Assembly: GCA_951799445.1 (NCBI GenBank)
Contig: OX637287.1
Location: 43,429,724-43,493,723 of the forward strand
Source of the DNA: Pseudisothecium myosuroides
Taxonomy: Eukaryota > Streptophyta > Bryopsida > Hypnales > Lembophyllaceae
Direction: 5' to 3'
DNA: 64,000 nucleotides
Of the stretch, positions 28,101 to 38,067 are shown piece by piece (position 1 is the stretch's first letter; each line of letters starts with the position of its first letter). The position numbers were made by a program, and so were the translations under genes. The notes under the pieces are model-generated. The model saw only the letters and a list, made by a program, of their open reading frames with translations, did no database searches and had not been told where the DNA came from.

Positions 28101-28655
28101 TTTGGCTATTTGTTTGTTTGTTTTGTTTGTATGTCACATTCAGATCTCCCGGACCGTGCGTCCCGCGGGGGCGTGCTTGGTACCGTTGGAAAGCCCTTGG
28201 CGAGGAGAAGTGTACGGGCTTAGTTTCGTGGCGTTTGGACCTATGGTGCAGAAGTTATTGAATTTGGAAGTATTTATGAATAAAAAAATTAGGAAATTAC
28301 TTTTACTTTGATTTTGGTTGCGTTCTTGGTACCATTGAAAAGCTCTCGGCGAGGAAGGGTGCACAGGCTTTGTTTTGTGGCGTTGGGATTGATGGTGGGA
28401 AAATTATCGATTTTTGAGTTATTTTTTGTTCTTAAAAATTACTGAATCATGTTAAATTATGTATCTTTTGAACTGTGTGTCAAATTTTCTTCTTCTTGGT
28501 ACCGTTGGAAAGCCCTCGGCTCAAAAGGATGCACGGGCTTTGCTTTGTGGCATTTGGACCTATGGTGGGATAGTTATGGATTTTTGAGTTATTTCTGGGT
28601 TTTTAAATGACTTTTACTTTTGTTTTGGCTGTGGCAACGGCACAAGGCTACACTA
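25131..28655. repeat. Higher-order tandem array (7 units, 18 core copies)
   Basis: A core of about 105 bp, recognisable by CTTGGTACCGTTGGAAAGC, then GAGGGGTGCACGGGCTTGG and AAGTTATGGATTTTTGAG, occurs 18 times. Cores are grouped into seven higher-order units, each starting with CCATACCTTAAG and a TTTGTTTG/TTTTG microsatellite. Unit starts are about 25131, 25578, 25981, 26718, 27119, 27684 and 28089, holding 2, 2, 4, 2, 3, 2 and 3 cores. Most junctions carry CACAGGGCTACACTAGTCC. Cores translate into similar open stretches (e.g. ARAWFCGVWTY), but frames are not maintained between copies, so I do not call a protein. Much more GC-rich than its surroundings. I do not recognise it as a named family. 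Confidence 0.85.
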
Positions 28656-28750
28656 GTTTTTTTAACACATGGGTAGCAAAAAATTTGGACACCCTCCTTG
28701 TTTTCCGTTTTCAGTGCAATTTCTGCATTGCATTCTTTACACAATCTTAA

Positions 28751-28970
28751 CCCTGTAATGCTGTCGCAGACACTAAGTGTCCGATGGATATCAAAGAATA
28801 TTTTCAAGTAAGATAGAAGTGCAATTGTTCATTCTTGGAATTTCGTGCAAAAAGGAAGATCTTGCATAGTAGTTTGACCTCAAATGAGTATTTTTGGTTT
28901 TTTTAAAGTAGATGGCTTACATTGTGTCAAAAAAGATTGTCTCCTCGGAGACCAACCCATCTTTACAGGG
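28751..28970. mobile_element. TTAA-type MITE, family C
   Basis: A 220-bp segment bounded by CCCTGTAA and its inverse TTACAGGG, with TTAA directly outside both ends (28747-28750 and 28971-28974). It shares ordered internal blocks (CCGATGGAT, AAAAGGAAGATCTT) with the element at 49693-49903. This fits a piggyBac-like MITE with a TTAA target duplication. Confidence 0.7.
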
Positions 28971-29088
28971 TTAAGGAAGCCTATCAAATTTCAATTTCAA
29001 TTTCAATCAAACAAAATTGTATTATTGATTATATTATTAAATCAAATTTCATGATTTTACATGATAATTGATTGAAAATTGAAAGTGG

Positions 29089-29497
29089 CATTAGGGGATA
29101 TTTGAACCCCCAAAGAGGCCGCTTTGTAATGCAAAAAGTTGGGTGGGAAAAGCCTTCTCAACTCACTAGTTGGGCCAAGAATTGCATGATGAATTCAAAA
29201 ATTCGTCATCATTACCCAATCCATCTCTATGATCTCATAAATTTAGGTGGAAAGAGCCTTCTCAACTCACTAATCGGACCAAGAATTGTATATTAAACTC
29301 AAACATTTGTCATCATTATCCAATCCATCTCCACGATCTTATAAATCTCATGATGGTTTCATCATGAAGAATGGAGCCCACGCCACGTGGTGGAAGTAAT
29401 GAATCTATGGCCACCCTCACACTCATTCCATTAGTATTAAAATTTGTAAGAAAACTCAAAGCCTCTTTGTGGGTTCAAATATCCCCTAATGTGAATT
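29089..29497. repeat. Foldback element with internal direct repeat
   Basis: The edges are inverted repeats: CATTAGGGGATATTTGAACCC on the left, and its inverse (about 29449-29497) on the right, extending into the AAGAGGC stretch. Inside are two diverged direct copies of about 104 bp (29142-29247 and 29250-29350) sharing CCTTCTCAACTCACTA. Outside flanks TGG and TGA match at two of three bases. Probably a small non-autonomous transposon; superfamily uncertain. Confidence 0.5.
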
Positions 29498-29603
29498 TCA
29501 AATTGAATTGCCTACATATGTTGTAAGATTTCATACATACGTCTTTATTCTCTTTTTAAAATCTTCCAAGTGATTTTGACCATTTCATAATTTATTTATT
29601 TAA

Positions 29604-31012
29604 ACTTTTTTTTGACACATGTAACCATAGGATCTTGTAGTATACTAACTTGAGAACACGTGGTAAAAATTTCAGAAATTTCCATCATGTGGATTGCAAG
29701 ATATAAGCATTCAAATTCACTGAAATCATTTTTTGGGCCCTGTGAAAAACAGGGCAGCTGCACTTCACAAGCTCACTTTCCTATGAAAAAATGTCCAAAA
29801 TGGTGGTGCTTCTTTGGATTCTTTTTACTAGACAAGTTGGCTACATGCAGCTTGAAAATTTTCACATCATTTGGAATTGTACAACATATAGGAAAAAAAT
29901 TAAAAAATTAAAAGAAGTAGAAAATGATTCAAAATACTACTACCTCGGTCCCAAAATGATCTTCCTGTTGGACAAAATGTTCTAGATTAAGGCTAAAAAT
30001 AACATTTTAAAAACTTGGTTTGCATTATAAGTAGGGTTTAGGATTCTCTTCGCTTGCTATAAATTTTGAGTTTCAAAGCCCTTTTTAAAGTGTAGTTTTG
30101 GAGTATTGAAAAGTGAAATTTTTTGAGCATTTCAAAGAGTACCAGTGGAACTTTAATTGTTGAGTATGAAGTCATCATTTTGTAAGCATTTAGTATAAAC
30201 TTAAGACTATGTGTAGACCTCTATTCCACATTCCAAAGCTTCATCTCCTTTAATCAGGCAATATTCAAAGAGAAGCAAAAAATAAGAATGAACAATGTTG
30301 ATTGACCAATTTAATCATTTCATTTGTCTTTCAATTTTTGATTGCATAGATGGAGGGGGAACTACTACTTGGAGTTGTTTTGTTGGTCCCCGATAGCAAT
30401 CGAAAGTCAAATTTGACCAATTCGCAAGTCACAAAGTACAACATGAAGATCATTTTGGGACAAAAAATGAAGGCCAATAGGAAGATCATTTTGGAACAGA
30501 GGGAGTATATTGTTAAGAATTTAGTTATAGAATTGAAAAATCCCAATTCCAATGGTGGCAATGTTTTAATAAGCAATTTACATCCTATGATTTTATTTTT
30601 TTCAAAAAATATTGAAAATTGAATAAGATAAAGGACTTCAAAGTTTATTTTAGAGTAAAAAATCCATAACTACCCGCAAACTAAAATTCTTCATAACCTT
30701 TGACTCATTGATTGAAATGGAATGATTCAAAAGCTTTCCATGCATATATAACTCTAGAATTTCAAATTTTTGTTTTCGAAAAAAGTGATTTTTTTTATTT
30801 GCCCAAATTGTCCATTTATGGAAAAAAGATAACATATTAGGCTATAACTTTTGACTCATATTTCCAAATGTCCTGAAATTTAGTGCATATGAAAGATATT
30901 TTTTGTTCCCACCTTCTATTAAAATTTCAACCTAAAATATGCAAATCCTCATTCACACTAGGTTGCCAAAAATTTCTCTATTGCCAAAAAATGCACATTG
31001 GTCCTTTAGGGA
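29604..31012. mobile_element. TTAA-type element, family A, truncated and interrupted
   Basis: This segment matches 31367-32208 along its length, from TTTTGACACATGTAACC through AAATGGTGGTGCTT to the right end GGTCCTTTAGGGA followed by TTAA (31013-31016). The left terminal part present in the second copy is missing here. It is split by the Stowaway-like insertion at 29940-30505. Non-coding; the short ORFs within are chance. Confidence 0.7.
29940..30505. mobile_element. Stowaway-like MITE (Tc1/mariner), 566 bp
   Basis: Starts CTACCTCGGTCCCAAAATG and ends with the inverse of CTCCCTCTGTTCCAAAATG, the classic plant Stowaway terminus, flanked by TA on both sides (29938-29939 and 30506-30507). The inverted repeat continues as ATCTTCCT. 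The unoccupied site is preserved in the sister repeat near 31690-31705 (AAAATAC then AAAATTGTTAAG), so the insertion can be read directly. A second inner copy of GAAGATCATTTTGG lies about 50 bp inside the right end. Confidence 0.88.
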
Positions 31013-31285
31013 TTAAAATACATTCACTGTTTAAAATATGTGACCCAACTTATGTAAAAGTTAACAAGTAGGGAATACCAGTACAAAAATATTATTTAAT
31101 AATTATACTTCAATCAAACATTCTCCCCTAAATGCCTAAGGCATCACATTTTGGTATAGAATTTTTTTTAAGATTAAACAAAATCTTATCAAAATACTAC
31201 TCTTCTATTTTTCAAATTATTTTTTACAATAGGTGAATACCTTTTATAAAGTCTAATTTTATCATCACCAAAAATATCATTTTAA

Positions 31286-32208
31286 CCCCTAAAGTTCCAT
31301 GACTATGTTTTCACTAAAAACACTCAAAAATTGCCATTTTTAGTAGAAGTACCAAATTTTTGAAAAAAAACTTTTTTGACACATGTAACCGTAGGATCTT
31401 ATTGTAAACTAGTTTTAGAAGATGTGGAAAAATTTCAGAATTTTCCACCATGCACATTGGAAGATATTAGCATTTGAATTGGCAAAAATCCTTTTTTTGT
31501 TCTTGCGAAAAACATGGCAGCTGCACTTTACAAGGTCACATTTGTATAAAAAAATATCCAAAATGGTGGTGCTTTTTTGAATTCTTTTTCCTAAACAAGT
31601 TGGCTACATGCTTAAAAATTTTCAAATCATTTGAAATTGTATAACATATACAAAAAAATAATAAGTAGAAAGAAGTAGAGAATGATCCAAAATACAAAAT
31701 TGTTAAGAATTTAATTATGGAATTGAAAAATGTCAATCCCAATGGTTGTAATGTTGTAATAAACAACCTTCATCCTACAATTTATTTATTTTCAAAAAAT
31801 ATTAAAAATTGAGTTAAATAAACAACTTCAAAGTTTATTTCAGAGTAGAGAATCCATAATTGCCCGCAAACTAAAAACCCTCATAACTTTTGACTCATTG
31901 GTCGAAATGGAATGATTCAAAGCTTTCCTTGTATATATAACTCTAGAAAACCAATTTCAAATTTTTATTTTTTGAAAAAAGTGTTTTTTTCTAATCTGCT
32001 CGGACTGCCTAGTTATGAAAAAAAATAACATATTTGGCAAAAAAATTTGACTCCTATTTCCAAATGTCATGAAATTTAGTGCATATGAAAGATGTTTTTT
32101 GTTCCCACCTTCTATTAAAGTTTCAGATTAAAATATAAAAATCTCTAGTCACACGTACCTGCCTAAAATTTCTATACAACCAAAAAACGCATGTTAGTCC
32201 TTTAGGGG
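31286..32208. mobile_element. TTAA-type element, family A, full-length (923 bp)
   Basis: The ends CCCCTAAAG and CTTTAGGGG are perfect inverted repeats with TTAA directly outside (31282-31285, 32209-32212). This is the most complete member of the family that includes 29604-31012 and a diverged copy at 51168-52180. Non-coding and AT-rich. The TTAA duplication and CCC termini suggest mobilisation by a piggyBac-type transposase encoded elsewhere. Confidence 0.75.
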
Positions 32209-32212
32209 TTAA

Positions 32213-33543
32213 AAATGAATGTTTACAAATTTTCTTTTCAAGATATTGTATAGGGATGTTCATTGCAAATCATGATTTTCTAATATTGAGGACTCTTAGA
32301 AATGATCCTCAAATATATTAGATCTTAGAAGAAAATTATTTTAGGAAATCTTACCTTAGAAATTCATACTTTAACAAATATTTTAGGTCAAATTTTGATA
32401 ATTTGTAAATTGATTGTGGTTATTCATATTACATCCCTCAACCTTATATTTTTTTTCATGACCTAAATTTTATATTTGACTTGTACAAAAAGAATTGATT
32501 GCCTTCAAATTATTTTCACAATTTTACACTCTTGTAATCAAACATTAAAGAATGCACACCTATAATCATCACAAATTACAAAGCGTTGTTACTATTAAAT
32601 ATAATTTACTTTTAGTGAATCTTATTGGCAAGTGGAGGATTCCAACAAACTTTAGCATGCATTATTTGGACACCAAATGAATAATTTATGAGTTTTTCAA
32701 AGTGCTATCTCTAGGTGTACTATCTCAAAAACCAACACTAAGCTTTCATAGACTTTCATGTTTTGATTGTGTACATTTTGTATCATCAATTGAAGCTTTT
32801 TGGTCCAAATATTGATTGTGTACATCTTGAGTCATCAATATCTAGGAAAAATTGAAGCTATTTGGTCCAAATGTAGGTGTCTCATTTTGTAGAGTGTTGA
32901 TTATGGATGTACATACCTTATAGTTGTTCAATCTATAAGTGAAATTGTTGTCTTTTCTTTTCCCGCATGTGATCTATGATACCTCTAGTTTGAATTAGCA
33001 CAATTACAATTCAACTTTTTTGATTGAAACTTACCAAAGGTCGACTCTTTGATTGATTTAGAGCAAACTCAAAGATGCTCAAAAAAGGCCTCGGGGATTT
33101 ACGGATTGCAGAGATATGTTGATTTAAATATATTAATAACAATATTATACTCAAAGGGGTGCATCTTGAAATAGATTCATGGGCTCAAGCAAGCATTGCT
33201 TCGAAGCGTTGAAATTTGATGCCGTTGTATGTCCGTAGATATTTTATTGCATGATTTAGTGTACTATTTACTCTGAAACTATCCAAGTCCATAATTGTAC
33301 AAATTTATCAGAAAGAAATCCCTGTTTTTGTTAGCCAATGCATGGACAAAACGACGTCTCCCCAAAAAACGTACACCACAAGAGCTTGAATGATATCAAC
33401 CATTAACCCTGGGAGGACATTTTACAAGAACCACTCATAAAATACAAATTAAATGTGATAATAGGAGGGAACTCTCAACTACATACTCTATGCAATATAT
33501 GACAACTAATTCACACTATTGATAAAATGGAAATGGAGTTGTT
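32213..33543. other. AT-rich intergenic region, nothing coding
   Basis: About 1.3 kb of AT-rich sequence. Part of it (32660-32920) resembles 6330-6560 (shared ATGTTTTGATTG and TTGGTCCAAAT blocks) and seems to be a dispersed repeat. The last few hundred bases before 33544 should include the 3' UTR of the minus-strand gene. Confidence 0.5.
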
Positions 33544-36133
33544 CTATTTTCGCTTTCTGGGATTGGGTTTAAACAATTGGCGAACCCCATCAGCAGGTGA
33601 GATATCCCAGCTCTCAACGTGCCTGTAAAGATGAACACGGCAATACGAAACGACCTCAGTGCTTCCAGACAGGAATCAGATCCCCAAAACAGACCCTCTC
33701 AGCAAATTTAAGTACAGTACATATATGAACTGAACCACACAGTCGCGTTCACTCAACCTCCACGTGCAGAGACGCCCGGCTAAAACGCTGTTACCAATAA
33801 ACGATAAAGAGGAGACTTAGGAGAACTTACTTGCGAATCTTGCCAGAATTCTCATCAAAGAAGTACTCTGTGCTCCCTGTTGCTGCCATACGCAGAGGCA
33901 AATACCGAAGTTCCAAACATTAGCGACAGAGAACGTAGACCTCTTATCGCTATGAAAAAGGATGCAGAAGCAATCAACTCTCTCTGGTGCACTATTTAAT
34001 AATGGAAAAGCTCAACAGGTAACAGATAGTTCAATTGACTGGACCCTTTGAACGTCATGTGATGTCTTTACTTTTAGAATCATTTTAACCTCTTTTTATC
34101 CCTCATATTTTTACAAAAATTCTTTCTGGAATTGGTAGATTTATACCAAAATGAAGTCACGAATTTAAAGTTTTTGTCAATTGACTTGAGTGATACATAT
34201 TTCCATTGCTTCAAAGGAGGACGTCAAAAAATTGATGTCCAAAATTAAATTTAGTTTTCTTGATTTCTAATGACAAGATGAATCTAAGAATAGATCGTTT
34301 TGAATAACATACTTAGAAAAATTGCATTTGACAGGCTTAGAATGAAAAAACCATCCTGGATTATCTCAAACTATTGCTGACTCTTTGAAAGCCAAAAATT
34401 TCAAACGCTCCTACCTCATTTGATTTTACTCATTTTTTGTGATAGGGATCCCAATTCTACGACCTGACTGAAATTGGCAGTAATTTTGAGAATTGCGACT
34501 TCAGAAGCCCGCAGGCCCTGCCCCTGATAGGGGTTAAACATACCTGCTACGATGGGACGCCAAGGAAGTCCCAAGACGCAATTGAAACGCCACCGGGCTT
34601 TGACCCTATCCTGCACAGACACAACGACAAAATAAATGGTCAAGAATCCATTGCAGCGGAAGAGAGACGATTAGAATTCAAATAGATACAACCTCGTGAT
34701 TTCGAAAAACCACATCAATGCTCATGTAAGTGGCATGATTTCTGGAGTAAAGTTTGTACCTCGTATTCTTGCCAATCCAAGATTTTCAAGTTAGATTCCT
34801 CCATGAATGATCCAAGGTTGCTCACATTTTGCTTGAATCTCTTCAGACCTTTGAATGATACGAAGGGATCCGCAAACTCACAGTCAGCTTCATATATGCC
34901 CATACTCATGTTCCCTGCACGCCGTAAGACCATTAGAAATATAAGATATAGAAGAGACCATCCGATAACCAATTCCAGCAATATTAGCAACAACGATACT
35001 TGTCACAACGTTATTGATCATCTTTCCAGCTTCTAGATTTCTTCCCTTAGCAACACCAGAATTCTTCCTTGTGATGTACCGTCTGCAGGGGGAGTCAAAA
35101 TAGTATGCAAACTCTTAAAAATTAGCACACCATGATCCCAGTGAAGGATTTTGAAGCTAACATGGCAATCATTGACTGCCGTTTCATGATCTCCCGGCAT
35201 ACTTCGAATCAACAACTGAAAATTTAAAGGTAGGACAAATACAACATAGTCTTCAAAATCCTACAGTAGGATTAGGTCCCAAAAATAAAACTAGAAGGAT
35301 CAAACTATGATTGGAAATCGAAAACGACATTTGCATTGACATTTTGTCCAGTGATGACAAGCAAGGCCATGGTTATCAAAAATGATTCGCAAGTTCGTAG
35401 CTATTTCACCGCTTAAGTACGCTAACTTGCAAATTATGTTTAGTAACCTTGTCCTTAATTGCCATGACCTAGTCGTAAATAGAAAGACACTGAAGTAGTT
35501 ATCATAAGCAAATGGAGCATTCAAACACCGAGGCATTCTCAAATAGAAATTATAAGAAACGCAGAACCTGGCAATACGCAGACAATTACAGACTACCTGT
35601 TGCAACAACCTCTCATCGTCACCACGCCTGCACCGTATTCAATTCTTACGAGAGCTTGATTCCAACAAATCATCCTCACCTACATTGCGTTTTACTTGAT
35701 AAAACGACTGCTCTTCGTCGCACATCAAAACGCGAGCCTCACCTGTGACAAAGTACGAACGCTCGTAATCCTTCCTTATAAGCTCCGCAGCTTCACTCCT
35801 GGACACAGGGCCAACGAAAATATCCCCTTCCCCTACTTCTTCGTCCTCGGAGGTGGAAGAGCTTGGTCGAAACGCGGCCGCCATTTTCCCGAACGCCTCG
35901 CTGCCATACCACGCCATCTTCACGAGAGGACTGGCATCCGCCGTGGGCGGCGTTCTTGTGTTCTCCTCCTTGGCTTGACATCTTATCAATTGCTTCGAAA
36001 TTCTTCTCCTCCAAAGCTGTGGCCGCATAGAGCAGTGACATGGAGCAGAAATTAGCCCGGAATTCTTCAAAGTGAGCTTGGGATTTGCGACTGGAAAGAC
36101 GGAGAGCGTCGTCGCGGCCATGGCCGTGGCCAT
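33544..36133 (-). CDS. Plastid-targeted DUF2358 / NTF2-like protein, 5 exons
   Basis: Exons, 5' to 3': 36133-35743, 34914-34760, 34610-34544, 33876-33831, 33622-33544; 245 residues, all introns GT-AG with matching phases. The first 45-50 residues (MATAMAATTLSVFPVA..., rich in Ser, Thr, Ala and Arg) look like a chloroplast transit peptide. The domain begins with AAELIRKDYERSYFVTG, continues with YEADCEFADPFVSFKGLKRFKQN, then RWRFNCVLGLPWRPIVA and STEYFFDENSGKIRKHVESWDIS. That order is typical of the plant DUF2358 family with an NTF2-like fold; its biochemical role is unknown to me. I prefer the ATG at 36133 because it has a good context and begins the transit peptide, although the frame stays open upstream to 36253. 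No lesions seen. Confidence 0.9.
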
Positions 36134-36271
36134 CGTGAGAAGCTTGGGCTGAACAAACGGGAGAGACGACCTTCGTGGTTTGCTATTTTGTTGCAACGAT
36201 GGAAGCTCCTCTCCATTGGATTGAACACCCCGGCTTCTAACTCTTGGACACATGTTCTATCTTACAAAGTG

Positions 36272-37371
36272 CCTATTGTGCCATTCAAAGAATTTTGCAT
36301 AAAATCGAATATAATTGGCATTTCTGTAAGGTAGGAGGTCCATAAATTGCTCATTAAAGAGCTGAAACTGAATTTTGGGAGGTGAAACGTCTTGAAATAT
36401 TTTTCAGTAAATTTCCCTTGAAAGACAAGTGGAATTGGCAAATAACCCAAGTCGTTTCATATTTTTTGGAGCTTTGTGGAATTAGGTATGAAATTTTGAA
36501 GTTGAAATGGCATAGATCTCTAAAAGCGTATGGATGTTTCCTACAAATCTATACATTTTAGTGCACATTTGAGGAGGTGGACAATTTTAGAGCCTAAGCA
36601 CTTTTAGAACCTCCTACCAGCCTTATTTAACATTCAATTCCTACGCAATTCCAATCGAGCATACCAAATTTCAATTTGAAAAAAGAAAAATTCCATTTTT
36701 GGTAAATTGTTTCATTTAATATTTATGGTTTTACATGATAATTGATTAAAAACGATTGGTAATGAATGTTTTAATTTGATTGCATAGATATGTAGGAAAC
36801 ATCCATACACACATCTTTCCTTCAACATACATGTCCAAAAAAAGTTTCAGATTTTATTCTAAAGAGATTTCATTGTTAGGGTGACAATGCCCAAATCTTA
36901 TAAAATAGATATTTATTTATTTAATTTAGATTTTGCTATTTGACCCTCACATTGTAACTAATTTTGTACATTTGAACATGATGGTACAATTACTTTGCCA
37001 AAATCTACCAAAAATGTAGAGATATCTATTCAACAAAGTTTGGTCATATGACACTTCACATTGAATTCTTTATAAAGAGAATTCTAAATTTTTTTAGAGA
37101 TGTTTCTTGAAGGAAAGATGTGTGTATGGATGTTTCCTACATATCCATAAAATCAAATCAAAAAATTCATCACCAATATTTTTCAACCAATTGTCATATA
37201 AAACCATGAATATTAAATGAAACAATTCACCAAAAATGAGTTTTGGCTTTTTTGAAATTGAAATTTGATATGCTTGATTGGAATTGCGTATGAATTGAAT
37301 GTTAATTACGCAAGAAAAAAAATGCCAATTATATTCAATATTATACAATATTCTTTGAATGGTATAATAGG
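36272..37371. mobile_element. 1.1-kb foldback element upstream of DUF2358 gene
   Basis: The left edge CCTATTGTGCCATTCAAAGAA and the inverted right edge CCTATTATACCATTCAAAGAA match, and inner blocks also pair: ATATAATTGGCATTT, AATTCCAATCNAGCATA, and ATATGTAGGAAACATCCATA near 36790 with its inverse near 37130. The left arm holds extra sequence (about 36335-36620) not in the right arm. No clear target duplication and no ORF. It lies about 140 bp upstream of the DUF2358 start and ends 22 bp before the target duplication of the large transposon. Confidence 0.7.
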
Positions 37372-37402
37372 TAGTTTGCAAGATTATTGGACCCGATTGT
37401 AC

Positions 37403-37462
37403 CAGCGGTGCTATTCTGTGAGCTTGCGAGCATGAGCCTGTGAGCGTGGAGCAGGGATTATG
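37403..37462 (+). repeat. Left terminal inverted repeat with GTGAGC repeats
   Basis: The terminal 43 bp (37403-37445) pair with 50383-50341. Within and just inside it the motif TGTGAGC or its variants (GCGAGC, ATGAGC) recur at intervals of about 7-10 bp, continuing to about 37475 (ATGTGAGCGGTGAGCC). Confidence 0.9.
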
Positions 37463-38067
37463 TGAGCGGTGAGCCCTGAAATTAGAAAAAACAATACAAA
37501 TTTCAAGAATATCAAGAAAAAAACTAATATCTATAAATTTTGTTCAAGATTTCTATTTCATGTAAAATTTTAGGACTTATTTTTGTAGACCTATTACCGT
37601 GGACCTATAATCGTGGATACGTACTATTTGTGTTCAGGGTTGGTATTTTAAATGATGTGCAAAGTATTCTAAGCATGCATTGTGGAGAAGAGTGATTTAA
37701 GTGTGAATGATGAACAACAAGGGAAATATGATTGCTTACAATATTCCATCAAATAACAATATATTTTTAGTTAGAAATTGATAGTTCTGCAGTGGACCTA
37801 TTACCGTGGACCTTTTATCGTGGTTAGGTACTATTTTTATTAAAATTGTTATGTTCAATATTGTTTAAAATATGGAAGTATACATTGTGAAGACAAAGAA
37901 TTCAATTGATATGAAAGACAAATGAGGATGGAAATAAGGATGTATAAAATATTCCACCAAATTACAATATTTGTCAAAAACAAATTGATACTTCTGAAGT
38001 TGTATGTGTAACTTCAGTCTAAAGTCTTTTAATCTCATATTCCAAGCTCTCTGAGATTTTTGGATTT

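Noticed and set aside
25092..28311. Many ORFs in the tandem array with similar peptides (ARAWFCGVW-like)
   Set aside because: Similar peptides follow from repeated DNA. Frames are not preserved across units and stops fall in the spacers, so a real repeat protein is unlikely.
33400..34545. TTAACCCTGGG at 33404 and ATAGGGGTTAA at 34528 as ends of another TTAA-type element
   Set aside because: The interval contains exons of the DUF2358 gene, and the ends do not match the other families; probably chance.
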